Assembly (NCBI GenBank): GCA_903926465.1
Contig: CAIYJE010000021.1
Coordinates: forward strand, 1-64,000
DNA: 64,000 bases
Direction of reading: 5' to 3'
DNA from: an uncultured Planctomycetales bacterium
GTDB taxonomy: Bacteria > Planctomycetota > Planctomycetia > Isosphaerales > Isosphaeraceae
The translations under genes were made by a program, and so were the position numbers. The first letter of the stretch is position 1. Each line of letters opens with the position of its first letter. Under the pieces are notes generated by a model, which saw only the letters and a list, made by a program, of their open reading frames with translations, was not told where the DNA came from and ran no database searches. Positions 1-8,216 of this stretch are shown here, in pieces.

Positions 1-70
1 GATCGATCAGATGACGCCGAAGGATGGCAACCTTCTCAGCTGCCGTGTAATTTTTGCGGGGCTTTCGCAT
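1..70 (-). CDS. IS3-type transposase OrfA, N-terminal 23 codons (cut by window edge)
   Basis: Reading the minus strand from the ATG at 70-68 gives MRKPRKNYTAAEKVAILRRH followed by LID, and the frame is still open at base 1. This is the usual beginning of the small helix-turn-helix OrfA protein of IS3-like insertion sequences (the TAAEKVAILRRHL block), which binds the element ends and is normally followed by a DDE-type OrfB. Only the N-terminus is in the window, so the catalytic part, the right end and the intactness of the element cannot be judged. A good promoter lies just upstream at 94-121, so this end of the element looks undamaged. Confidence 0.75.
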   Translation of the reverse strand, partial: MRKPRKNYTAAEKVAILRRHLID

Positions 71-93
71 GGGGCAAACTCCTGCCGAGTTGT

Positions 94-121
94 ACTATAA
101 CTCGGGGGTAGGGTTTGTCCA
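94..121 (-). promoter_or_regulatory. Putative promoter of the edge transposase, with hairpin in the leader
   Basis: On the minus strand TGGACA (121-116) and TATAGT (99-94) are separated by 16 bases, a good sigma-70-like pair. An inverted repeat CCGAGTT / AACTCGG (85-91 and 99-105) overlaps the -10 and the start of the leader; such hairpins often damp translation of IS transcripts, but that is inference. The left terminal inverted repeat of the IS should lie near 100-130 and cannot be defined without the other end. Nothing else is recognised between 122 and 349. Confidence 0.45.
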
Positions 122-349
122 TTTTCGTCTGAAGCAAAACAGAGCGAGCTGTAGTATTCTTGACTCGAACACGTGGACTGTGTCGATTTGTTTCAACAAT
201 GTCCTACTCGGATTCCAACCCTGTTGTTTTTTGTGAACTGAAACTTGTACCTCATCCGCACACTCGTCATAAACCATACAACTTGCGCATGCTGCGCGGC
301 ATGCCGAGTTCGGTGACAGGTACCTAATTGAACGTTGTGGAGGTTTTGG

Positions 350-1024
350 ATGCGGATGAAGTCTATGTTTTTAGGGCTGGCTCTCATGGGCCTGGCTCAG
401 CTCGGGCTGGGAGTGGGTAAAGTCCAGGCGGAACTTCTGTTGAACTTTGGTCAGACTGACAACTTCAACACAATCACGGGCACGAAGACTGGTGATACCA
501 GCTTCACGATTCTTGGAACCAACGTTCCGATCCAGATCACCCAGATTGCGCCTGATTCAGGTTTGACCGCCCCAATCGCGGCGTACCTGAATGTCAACAT
601 GAGCTCCACGGCTGCTGCAGGCTCTGTGGATGGCGTGGGCAGCTACCAGGCATTTACTGGAACCGTCACGATTACCAGTGGCCCCGGTGGAAGCGGTATT
701 AATTACCTCAGCACCACCACCCTGAATGGTCTCGTGATTGGCATTAACAACACCGGAAATGTTCAACTGGGCAACATTCCAGGTGGCATCGGATTCTCTT
801 CCGACGTGTTCCCCGGCCTCTCCGAGCCAATGAGCATTGCTCTGCAACTCGGCAACGTAACCCCAACGTTCGGTCTCGACGGCAACAGCCTGGCCAGTTT
901 CACCTCTAGTGTGACCGGCATTGCTTCCGCCGCGATTCCCGAGCCTTCGTCAATCGTTGCCGCAATGATCGGCATCTCGATTCTGGCTCCTGCGGCCCGT
1001 CGCCGGTTCCGCACCCAGAGCTGA
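350..1024 (+). CDS. PEP-CTERM sorting-domain protein, paralogue 1
   Basis: Secreted protein of 224 residues with an N-terminal signal peptide (MRMKSMFLGLALMGLAQLGL) and a classical C-terminal PEP-CTERM tail: an IPEPSS motif, a hydrophobic helix and a basic RRRFR end. In this family the tail is processed by an exosortase and the protein is exported to the surface or extracellular matrix. The body is rich in Gly, Ser, Thr and Asn and probably forms beta structure; I recognise no enzyme motif. The frame is open upstream to a TTG at 335, but the ATG at 350 has GGAGG seven bases before it, and the two paralogues share this leader, so 350 is preferred. Closest relatives are the next two plus-strand genes. 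No exosortase gene is in the window. Confidence 0.9.
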   Translation: MRMKSMFLGLALMGLAQLGLGVGKVQAELLLNFGQTDNFNTITGTKTGDTSFTILGTNVPIQITQIAPDSGLTAPIAAYLNVNMSSTAAAGSVDGVGSYQAFTGTVTITSGPGGSGINYLSTTTLNGLVIGINNTGNVQLGNIPGGIGFSSDVFPGLSEPMSIALQLGNVTPTFGLDGNSLASFTSSVTGIASAAIPEPSSIVAAMIGISILAPAARRRFRTQS

Positions 1025-1077
1025 TCATTCTGGTGATCCACTTCATGGTGGATTGTCAGATCTGAAAGCACCATTCT

Positions 1078-1117
1078 ACGAAGGCCGGTTCTTGGCAGAC
1101 ACTAACCGGTTCTTCGT
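1078..1117 (+). terminator. Hairpin downstream of PEP-CTERM paralogue 1
   Basis: ACGAAGGCCGGTT (1078-1090) pairs with AACCGGTTCTTCGT (1104-1117) apart from one small bulge. It lies 54 bases after the stop and resembles the hairpin after paralogue 2, which also contains an AACC-GGTT core. It has no strong T run, so factor-independent termination is likely but not certain. Confidence 0.5.
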
Positions 1118-1183
1118 GGGGTTGGAACTGATTGTCGACCCGAACGAATAATAAGCCAACCAGCTTTCTTGAGCTAACACAGA

Positions 1184-1236
1184 TTGACCCGCCACCCGGA
1201 TTCACTGGACTCTACCCACACCGAATGGCGGGTCAA
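1184..1236. repeat. 11-base perfect inverted repeat
   Basis: TTGACCCGCCA (1184-1194) is repeated in inverse orientation as TGGCGGGTCAA (1226-1236) with a 31-base loop. It could be a second terminator, an RNA processing site or a protein-binding site; nothing here decides between them. Confidence 0.5.
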
Positions 1237-1663
1237 CACCTCTTGCTATGCCCATTCGGGGTCGATCGTTTCCATTTCAAAAACTCGATCAGGCGCTAAT
1301 CAATGGCTTCCGTTAACTTTATGATCTGACTCGTAAGCTCCGGTCAATCATGAACGTGAAGAGAACCCAGACGGTTAGGTTCGGACGAAGAGTAGCTCAG
1401 AATGGGATCCCAGATTATGGAGTTAGCCGATTCTTCTTGGAGTTATCGGATTCAGCAGGGCGAATGCACTCTATTGGAAACGCGTGTTGCCATAAAGAAT
1501 CATCGGCTCGACCATCTTGGATTTTTCATGCTCCTTTTTGACAACGAAGATTGAAGAGTCATGCTGAGGTGAGAGGATTTGATCGTGCCCTGCATACTGT
1601 AGAGGTGTGCGAGCATTGGTTGCTTGTAGAGTTCGGCGTCTCTCATCTCGTCGGAGGTTTTGA

Positions 1664-2338
1664 ATGCGGCTGAAGTATTTTGCTTTAAGCCTGGCCCTTG
1701 TTGGCCTGGCACACCTTGGTCTAGGTGCCGATAAAGCCAAGGCATCTCTGTTGTTGAATTTTGGACAGACTGACAATTTCAACACGATCACGGGCACGAA
1801 GACGGGTGATACCGGCTTCACGATCAGTGGAACCAATGTTCCAATCCAGATCACGCAGGTTAACCCGGAATCAGGCCTGACGGCACCGCTCACGGCCTAC
1901 CTGAACGTCACCATGAACAGCACCGCAGCCGCTGGTGACGTTGCTGGCATTGGAAGCTACCAGGCATTTGATGGGGTGGTCACGATTACCAGCTCGCCCG
2001 GTGGCGCAGGTATCAATTACCTGAGCACCACCACCCTGAGTGGCCTCGTTATTGGTATCAACAATACCGGCAACGTGACTCTGGGCAGCTCTCCTAGCGG
2101 TGTCAGCTTCACTTCGGACGTGTTCCCCTCGCTGAGCGATCCGATGAGCATCGCCCTTCAGCTCGGCAACGTGACCCCAGGCTTTGGCCTCAACGGTAAC
2201 AGTCTTGCTAGCTTCACGGCCAGCGTCACGGGCACAGCTTCGGCAGCCGTTCCTGAGCCTTCTTCGATCGTTGCAGCAGCAATCGGTCTGATGGTTCTGG
2301 TTCCAGCCGCTCGTCGCCGGTTCCGCACCGCTCAGTAA
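1664..2338 (+). CDS. PEP-CTERM sorting-domain protein, paralogue 2
   Basis: Secreted 224-residue paralogue of the protein at 350, nearly alignable end to end (shared LLLNFGQTDNFNTITGTKTG block, shared NYLSTTTL block, shared C-terminus). Signal peptide at residues 1-30, PEP-CTERM tail with VPEPSS, hydrophobic helix and RRRFRTAQ end. The ATG at 1664 follows CGGAGG with six bases between, in the same leader context as paralogue 1. A strong terminator follows at 2418, so it is probably transcribed alone. Function unknown; surface or matrix localisation is inferred from the tail. Confidence 0.9.
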   Translation: MRLKYFALSLALVGLAHLGLGADKAKASLLLNFGQTDNFNTITGTKTGDTGFTISGTNVPIQITQVNPESGLTAPLTAYLNVTMNSTAAAGDVAGIGSYQAFDGVVTITSSPGGAGINYLSTTTLSGLVIGINNTGNVTLGSSPSGVSFTSDVFPSLSDPMSIALQLGNVTPGFGLNGNSLASFTASVTGTASAAVPEPSSIVAAAIGLMVLVPAARRRFRTAQ

Positions 2339-2417
2339 TTGATTGTCTATTCCCAGTTCCATACCCTACCTCCCCCCCTTGGTCTGGGTACTCGCCATGC
2401 GAAACATGCTTCCCCCC

Positions 2418-2456
2418 AGAGAACTGGTTGGCAACTAGCTAACCAGTTCTCTTTAT
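2418..2456 (+). terminator. Rho-independent terminator after PEP-CTERM paralogue 2
   Basis: AGAGAACTGGTT (2418-2429) and AACCAGTTCTCT (2441-2452) form a perfect 12-bp stem with an 11-base loop, followed by TTTAT. It lies 80 bases after the stop codon. Confidence 0.8.
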
Positions 2457-3927
2457 CACTTCTGGGTATCGCTCGAGATCTCGCTAAGAAAAAAGCTTGG
2501 ATCACAACAACTCTGGCTTATTTCGACCATATTCTTCCGCCACACCAGTTCAATTGGTCTACCCTCTTTCGTAATAGGTCAGATTCTGAGAATGGCTGAA
2601 CTGTTTCTAAAAAGCTGCAAGTGGTGGATGAGGGCCAAAACTTATTGCGGCACCCTTACAGCCGCGTAAGATTCACTCAAACTCAACGCGGTAGACACTG
2701 GAATTCCTAACGAACCTTGATGGCTGCTTATCTTTGGCGAAACGGTTCTTAGCTAGAGAGACTAACTCAAAGTCCGGATCCACACTTCGAGGCTACTCAG
2801 CGGAAGCCAAAGCCAAAGTCTGGCTTTGGTGATCCAGGGCATCGGCCAGGCGTAGAGCGTACGACGTTGTGGTGAACACTGAACGTTTGTCTTTAACCCG
2901 AGCGATCTGAGAGTGATCGTACTTTGGCGATTGTCGCTAATCAACAGTCAGACTCTTGCCCTGGGTTATTCTCGCAGCGATCTGCTCGAACATGATGAAA
3001 CCCTCTCGTTGCTCTCCAAACGAAGTCGTAGGTCAGGTACGCGAACGTGAAGAGGCATCATTTATAGTCAGGCGAAAACAAAGATCTGTAAGAATATTGC
3101 CGTCAATTCAGACATCCTTTCAGTGCTAGCGAATGCCCCCAGGCCGCCCTCACAAAAGGATCGAGAGTCAACAAAGGGCGTCAAGCTCAATCTTGGCATG
3201 ACGAGTTTCATGAGCTTTTGCATGGATGGGCTAAAGGCCGGTGGGCCTTTCAGGAGAACGCCAATAGGCGACAAACAGCAGGAGGTTGCAACGAGGTCAA
3301 GATTGCGTTAGAGGTTCGTGCAGGTCGTCTTCCGTTCCGTGAACTTGGGCGGCCAACGTTCTCAGCTCTTCTTTACCACCTACCCTACGTCTGACCCGAA
3401 AACAGAACCCTGGTGGTTCCCACGCCTTTGGAAGGCGAGACAATTCAAAAGGCAATTCCCATGACCCCCACAGAGGGCTCCCAGAAAAGGATTGCAATTC
3501 GCATGATGAATACGAAAACGGTTACTCGGCCCAGGTGATCATTACCTTAAACGGATACCGATTCGAATGCCGTGACGTTTTTCCACGGATCGAAACCTGG
3601 ATTCACGATTAACCGGGATCTCATCCGCTTGACCCAAGAGCATTGGCTTAACACGCAAACTCTGAGTGTTTGCCTTATCCCTGGTCAATACTTGGGCTGA
3701 TGCGATGAAGAATCCCATGACCAGAAGAGCTGACGCTCCCAGACATCGCAGAACACATTGCTGAGTACATATTACTGCTTTGACCTCTTGTGTATATGTT
3801 GCATTTTGACGCTATCAATTGTGAACGCTTTTGATTGAACCGAAGATCTCAAAGGTTCGTGTGTGTCATGTAGGCTCACACATTCTGGCGGCTAGTCGGC
3901 AATGGAGTTTGCCTCCGGAGGTTATTG
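2457..3927. other. 1.5-kb gap with no recognisable gene
   Basis: No open frame here has a recognisable product. Several short minus-strand frames (2762-2944, 3068-3274, 3297-3497) lie end to end and might be remains of a decayed gene, but I cannot assign them to a family. The gap contains the perfect hairpin at 2807-2829. The final 20 bases hold the TCCGGAGG ribosome-binding site of PEP-CTERM paralogue 3. Confidence 0.5.
2807..2829. repeat. Perfect 9-bp hairpin in the empty stretch
   Basis: CCAAAGCCA (2807-2815) and TGGCTTTGG (2821-2829) flank a five-base loop. There is no T run and no adjacent gene end, so this is not an obvious terminator. It may be a small structured RNA element or a relic. 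Confidence 0.4.
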
Positions 3928-4611
3928 ATGAGGATGAAACAACTGCTATTCGGACTCGTGATTGTCGGCTTGGCTCAGTTTGGGCCCAGCCTACCTAAGG
4001 CAAGCGCTGGACTCATTTTGAACTTTGGTCAGACGAGTAACACCAACACAATTACGGGGACAAAGACGAGCGACACAGGCTTCACAATCAGCGGAACGGA
4101 CGTTGCGATCCAGATCACACAGATCGATCCGACTTCTGGATTAACGCCACCGATTTCCGCATTCCTGAACTTGAACCTGACGAGCACCGCAGCCGCCGGA
4201 AGTTTTGCCGGTATCGCAGTTTTCCAAGCGTTCTCTGGTTCCGTCCAGATTACCAGCGGCGCTGGCGGAAGTGGTGTGAATTACCTGAGCACAACGACGC
4301 TGGCGGGGCTTTTACTGGGCATTAATGGGGGGGCAACCTCCTCGTTCGGTAATACACCTGGAGATGTGACCTTCAGCTCCAGCGTATTCGGGCCACTGGG
4401 CAACCCGATGGACATTTCACTTCAGTTGGGAAACCAGACACCAACCCTTGCGCTCCAGGGAAACAGCTTGCAATCTTTTACCGCGAGTGTCACCGGCACA
4501 GCGTCTGCAACGATTCCAGAACCTTCATCGTTGGTAACCGCGATGATCGGTTTTGCGGCAGTGGCGCCCCTCGTACGAAGGCGGTTCTGCAAAACAGACT
4601 CCCGCACGTAA
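3928..4611 (+). CDS. PEP-CTERM sorting-domain protein, paralogue 3
   Basis: Third copy of the family, 227 residues, more diverged (LILNFGQTSNTNTITGTKTS, then NYLSTTTLAG). Signal peptide MRMKQLLFGLVIVGLAQFGP; C-terminal IPEPSS, hydrophobic helix, RRRFC end. The frame also allows a TTG at 3925, but the ATG at 3928 follows GGAGG with six bases between, as in the paralogues. A gap of 1.6 kb separates it from paralogue 2, so the three genes look independently transcribed rather than operonic. Confidence 0.9.
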   Translation: MRMKQLLFGLVIVGLAQFGPSLPKASAGLILNFGQTSNTNTITGTKTSDTGFTISGTDVAIQITQIDPTSGLTPPISAFLNLNLTSTAAAGSFAGIAVFQAFSGSVQITSGAGGSGVNYLSTTTLAGLLLGINGGATSSFGNTPGDVTFSSSVFGPLGNPMDISLQLGNQTPTLALQGNSLQSFTASVTGTASATIPEPSSLVTAMIGFAAVAPLVRRRFCKTDSRT

Positions 4612-4718
4612 GAGGCAATGCGCCCCCTGACCCAAACGAGACACTCTCGCCCCGAGACTCCAAATCTCAGGGCGACTAGAACACACTCTCGAATTGAACA
4701 ATGTTGACCGTAACAAGA

Positions 4719-4768
4719 GGCTGCCACTTGCGTTGGTAGGACTCATCCAACCGATCAGTGGCGGCTTT
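4719..4768. terminator. Hairpin between convergent PEP-CTERM 3 and RND genes
   Basis: GGCTGCCACT (4719-4728) pairs with AGTGGCGGCT (4757-4766), with a second inner pairing CGTTGG/CCAAC. TTTGTT follows on the plus strand and a pyrimidine-rich CTCTTGTT follows on the minus strand, so it may stop transcription from both sides. Confidence 0.6.
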
Positions 4769-4843
4769 GTTATCGGCTCTTGAACCCGAATTTGGATACA
4801 ACTTCCAACGATTGGACCAACTGGCCAACCGGAAATCCGGAGC

Positions 4844-7800
4844 TCAGGCGTGGATACCTGCCACCGTCTGGTCTTCAGAAATCGGAACGGGATCCACCAA
4901 TACATCAGCGGAACGGAGGTCGCTGATCCATTGAATCACATAGTAAAAGACGGGCGTCAAGAAAATCCCGAAAAGCGTCACCCCAAGCATCCCCGAAAAG
5001 ACTGCCGTCCCCAGCGTCCGGCGCATCTCTGAGCCAGCCCCCTCTGCAAGCACCAGAGGAACAACACCCAGAATAAACGCCAGCGAGGTCATGATAATGG
5101 GCCGAAGTCGCAGACGGCAGGCCTGAAGGGTCGCTTCACGCCGATCCACACCCATCTCTCGACGAGTTTTGGCAAACTCAACAATCAAGATTGCGTTCTT
5201 GCAAGCCAGACCAACCAGCACAATAAATCCGACCTGGCTGAAGACGTTAATATCCATCCCTGCAAGATTCACCCCCACAATCGAGCACAGCAAACACATC
5301 GGAACCACCAGAATTACCGCGAGTGGTAGCGACCAGCTCTCGTACTGTCCAGCCAGCACCAGAAATACCAGGGCGACAGCCAGAGAAAACACCAGCATCG
5401 CCGTATTGCCTGTCTGGAGCTGAAGCAACGCTAGCTCCGTCCACTCAGGCCGCATCGAAGGCGTGAGGTTCCGGTCCACAATCTGATTCATCCGTTCGAT
5501 CGCCTGGCCAGAGCTAACCCCTGGCGCAGCCGAGCTATTGATGGCCGCAGACGGATACAGGTTGTATCGAGAAATCAAGATTGGACCAGGTCTTTGCAGG
5601 ATCCGGCAAATCGAAGCAAGCGGAACCATGCGATTGGAATCGCCCTTGATCTTCAGTTGCTTGAGATCTTCGACGCGACGACGGTACTCGGGCGATCCCT
5701 GAACGTTAACCTGCCAGGTACGGCTGAACCGATTGAAGTCATTCACGTACAAAGAGCCCAGATAGACCTGAAGCGTGGAGAAAACCTGATCCATGGATAA
5801 CCCCATCGAAATCGCCATCGAGCGATCGATGACAAGGTCTAGCCAGGGAGTGTTTGCACGGAAGCTGGTGAACAGGTCCTGCACGCCCGTCTGACTGGGA
5901 TCTGAGTTCCCTTCATCAACAATCGAGTCTGCAACCTGCTGAAGCTCCTCGTCGCCGGCCGAGCCCGTGTCTTTGATAATGACTTTGAATCCACCCGCGG
6001 TACCCAGCCCCTCAACCGGTGGCGCGGGAAATACACCCACGGTTCCTTCAACGATCGACTCTTGAAGGACTTGACGCAGCTTGTCAGCAATCGATTCGCC
6101 GGATAGAGCTTCCGCACGACGCGCATGAAACGGCTGAAGCATCACATACATCGAGGCAAAGTTCGGAGCATTCGCGCTGAGTAACAGAGACTGACCGGCA
6201 ATCGCCACGGTGTGGGCCACCCCCGGAATCTCACGCGCCTGATGCTCAGCATTTTGCAAGACTTCCTGCGCCTGTGCGAGCGAGGAGCCATCGGGTAGCT
6301 GGATGTTGACCAGCAGATATCCCTTATCTTGCAGAGGAATGAATCCCACAGGAGTCCGGGTGAACCCAACGTAGGTAAGGCCAAGCAGGCCACCATATAA
6401 CAGCAGAACGAGCAAGCTCACACGAAGCAGACCGCCCACGATTCCGGTGTAGCGGTCCGTAATCCAGCTAAAGGCGCGGTTGAACAGGTGGAACAACTCG
6501 GCCAGAATCCGATTGCCAGGCCCGCCTAAGAACCAGCCAATCACAGCACCCGCGAGTGCCGATACGGCAAGGGCCGACCATCCTGCAAACCATTGCGCTT
6601 CCAGAATGGGGGCAAGGTAGGTCGAACCGATCCAGCCACCTAAAATTGCATAACCCAAACGAGGCAATGGATCCGGCACCCGACCGCCAGTCGTCTCTTG
6701 AGGCTTTAGTAGCAGCGCACACAGGGCTGGGCTTAGCGTCAGGCTATTGAATGCCGAGATAATGGTCGAAGTTGCGATGGTGAGTGCAAACTGCCGGTAA
6801 AACTGGCCAACGATGCCAGTAACAAAGGCGCAAGGGATGAAGACGGCCGAGAGTACCAACCCAATGGCAATGACAGGACCAGAGACTTCTTGCATGGCAC
6901 GTATGGTTGCGTCTCTGGGCAACATCCCTCGTTCAATATGATGCTGAACCGCTTCGACAACGACGATCGCATCATCAACGACAATACCAATCGCGAGAAC
7001 TAGACCGAAGAGGGTGAGATTGTTCAGGCTGAAACCAATCGCCGTCATCACCGCAAAGGTTCCAATCACGGCAACCGGAACAGCAACAAGCGGGATGATG
7101 GCTGATCGCCAGTTCTGCAGGAAAAGCAGAACCACAAGGGCAACAAGCGCAACGGCATCCCGCAGCGTGATAAATACCTCATGCACAGATTCATCAATGA
7201 ACGGGGTTGTATCATAAACAATCTGGTAGGCCAGACCGTCTGGAAAGCGGGTTGACAGATCTGCCATCTTCGCACGAACCGAGTCAGCCGTTTTCAGAGC
7301 ATTGGAGCCAGGCCGCTGGTAAATCGAAAGTGCAACCGAGGGTTGACCATCCAAGGTGCAGAGCTGGTCGTAATTCATTGCTCCAAGCTGGACAGTGGCA
7401 ACATCTCGAAGTCGAATGATCCGACCTTGGCTGTCGGATCGCAAAATCATGTCCGCGAATTGCTCGACCGTGGTGAGTCGTCCCAGGGTCGTCATTGTGT
7501 ATTGAAAGACCTGGCCCGTTGGAACGGGTGGCTGACCAATTTGACCGGCGGCAACCTGGATGTTCTGCTGGCTGATGGCTGCAACCACATCTATGGACGT
7601 CAGGTTCCGGTGGGCCATCTTCTCTGGGTCAAGCCAAACGCGCATGCTGTAGTCACGCTGACCAAGGTAACTGATGTCACCCACACCCGGCTGCCTCAGC
7701 AGTTCGTCTCGTAGCTGAGTGGTTGCATAGTTACTCAGATACAGGTTATCTCGGGATTCATCGGGTGAGTATAGATTGATGATCATGAGGGTGCCTGGCG

Positions 7801-8200
7801 ATTTTTTCTTGACAGAAACGCCACGCCGCTTGACCAGTTCCGGAAGCTGAGGCTCTGCAAGAGCCACGCGATTCTGCACCATGACCTGCGCGATATTGAG
7901 GTCAACACCGATTTTGAATGTGATCGTTAGCGTGTAACTACCATCGTTGGTGCTCTGAGAAGACATGTAAAGCATGTTCTCTACACCGCTGATTTGCTGT
8001 TCGATTGTTGCGGCAACCGTATCGGCGACAACCTGAGAGTTTGCGCCTGGATAGGTCGCGGAAACCTCAATGGTGGGTGGCGTGATCTCAGGATACTGAG
8101 CAATGGGTAACGCCTGAAGCGCCAGGTAGCCACCGAGCGTGACAACGATCGAGAGGACAGACGCAAAGATGGGTCGATCGATAAAGAAACGGGAGAACAT
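4844..8200 (-). CDS. RND multidrug efflux pump, AcrB/HAE1 type (second of tandem pair)
   Basis: Inner-membrane proton-driven transporter of 1118 residues. It starts with the family signature MFSRFFIDRPIFA, and has the paired proton-relay aspartates D409-D410 in TM4 (GIVVDDAIVVVEA), the TM10 lysine in the ACKNAILIVEFAK motif and the TM11 arginine in RLRPIIMTSLAFILG. It is longer than the usual 1030-1050 residues mainly because about 70 residues (501-569) replace the short cytoplasmic TM6-TM7 linker. This insert holds two hydrophobic segments (about 513-533 and 541-560). ATG start with GAGGA upstream, 16 bases after the stop of the other RND gene, so co-translated. It presumably forms a tripartite pump with the lipoprotein at 11957; no TolC-like gene is in the window. 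Confidence 0.95.
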   Translation of the reverse strand: MFSRFFIDRPIFASVLSIVVTLGGYLALQALPIAQYPEITPPTIEVSATYPGANSQVVADTVAATIEQQISGVENMLYMSSQSTNDGSYTLTITFKIGVDLNIAQVMVQNRVALAEPQLPELVKRRGVSVKKKSPGTLMIINLYSPDESRDNLYLSNYATTQLRDELLRQPGVGDISYLGQRDYSMRVWLDPEKMAHRNLTSIDVVAAISQQNIQVAAGQIGQPPVPTGQVFQYTMTTLGRLTTVEQFADMILRSDSQGRIIRLRDVATVQLGAMNYDQLCTLDGQPSVALSIYQRPGSNALKTADSVRAKMADLSTRFPDGLAYQIVYDTTPFIDESVHEVFITLRDAVALVALVVLLFLQNWRSAIIPLVAVPVAVIGTFAVMTAIGFSLNNLTLFGLVLAIGIVVDDAIVVVEAVQHHIERGMLPRDATIRAMQEVSGPVIAIGLVLSAVFIPCAFVTGIVGQFYRQFALTIATSTIISAFNSLTLSPALCALLLKPQETTGGRVPDPLPRLGYAILGGWIGSTYLAPILEAQWFAGWSALAVSALAGAVIGWFLGGPGNRILAELFHLFNRAFSWITDRYTGIVGGLLRVSLLVLLLYGGLLGLTYVGFTRTPVGFIPLQDKGYLLVNIQLPDGSSLAQAQEVLQNAEHQAREIPGVAHTVAIAGQSLLLSANAPNFASMYVMLQPFHARRAEALSGESIADKLRQVLQESIVEGTVGVFPAPPVEGLGTAGGFKVIIKDTGSAGDEELQQVADSIVDEGNSDPSQTGVQDLFTSFRANTPWLDLVIDRSMAISMGLSMDQVFSTLQVYLGSLYVNDFNRFSRTWQVNVQGSPEYRRRVEDLKQLKIKGDSNRMVPLASICRILQRPGPILISRYNLYPSAAINSSAAPGVSSGQAIERMNQIVDRNLTPSMRPEWTELALLQLQTGNTAMLVFSLAVALVFLVLAGQYESWSLPLAVILVVPMCLLCSIVGVNLAGMDINVFSQVGFIVLVGLACKNAILIVEFAKTRREMGVDRREATLQACRLRLRPIIMTSLAFILGVVPLVLAEGAGSEMRRTLGTAVFSGMLGVTLFGIFLTPVFYYVIQWISDLRSADVLVDPVPISEDQTVAGIHA

Positions 8201-8216
8201 GACGAGTTCCTCAGGT

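Larger units (their letters stand above)
1025..1663 (+). other. Non-coding gap between PEP-CTERM paralogues 1 and 2
   Basis: This 639-base stretch has no believable gene. It holds two inverted repeats, annotated separately at 1078-1117 and 1184-1236. The last bases carry the CGGAGG ribosome-binding site of the next gene. The short open frames here lack codon bias and start signals. Confidence 0.6.

Noticed and set aside
2762-3497. Run of short minus-strand frames, possibly a decayed gene
   Set aside because: I tried to see transposase or other family motifs and found none; kept as an unassigned gap only.
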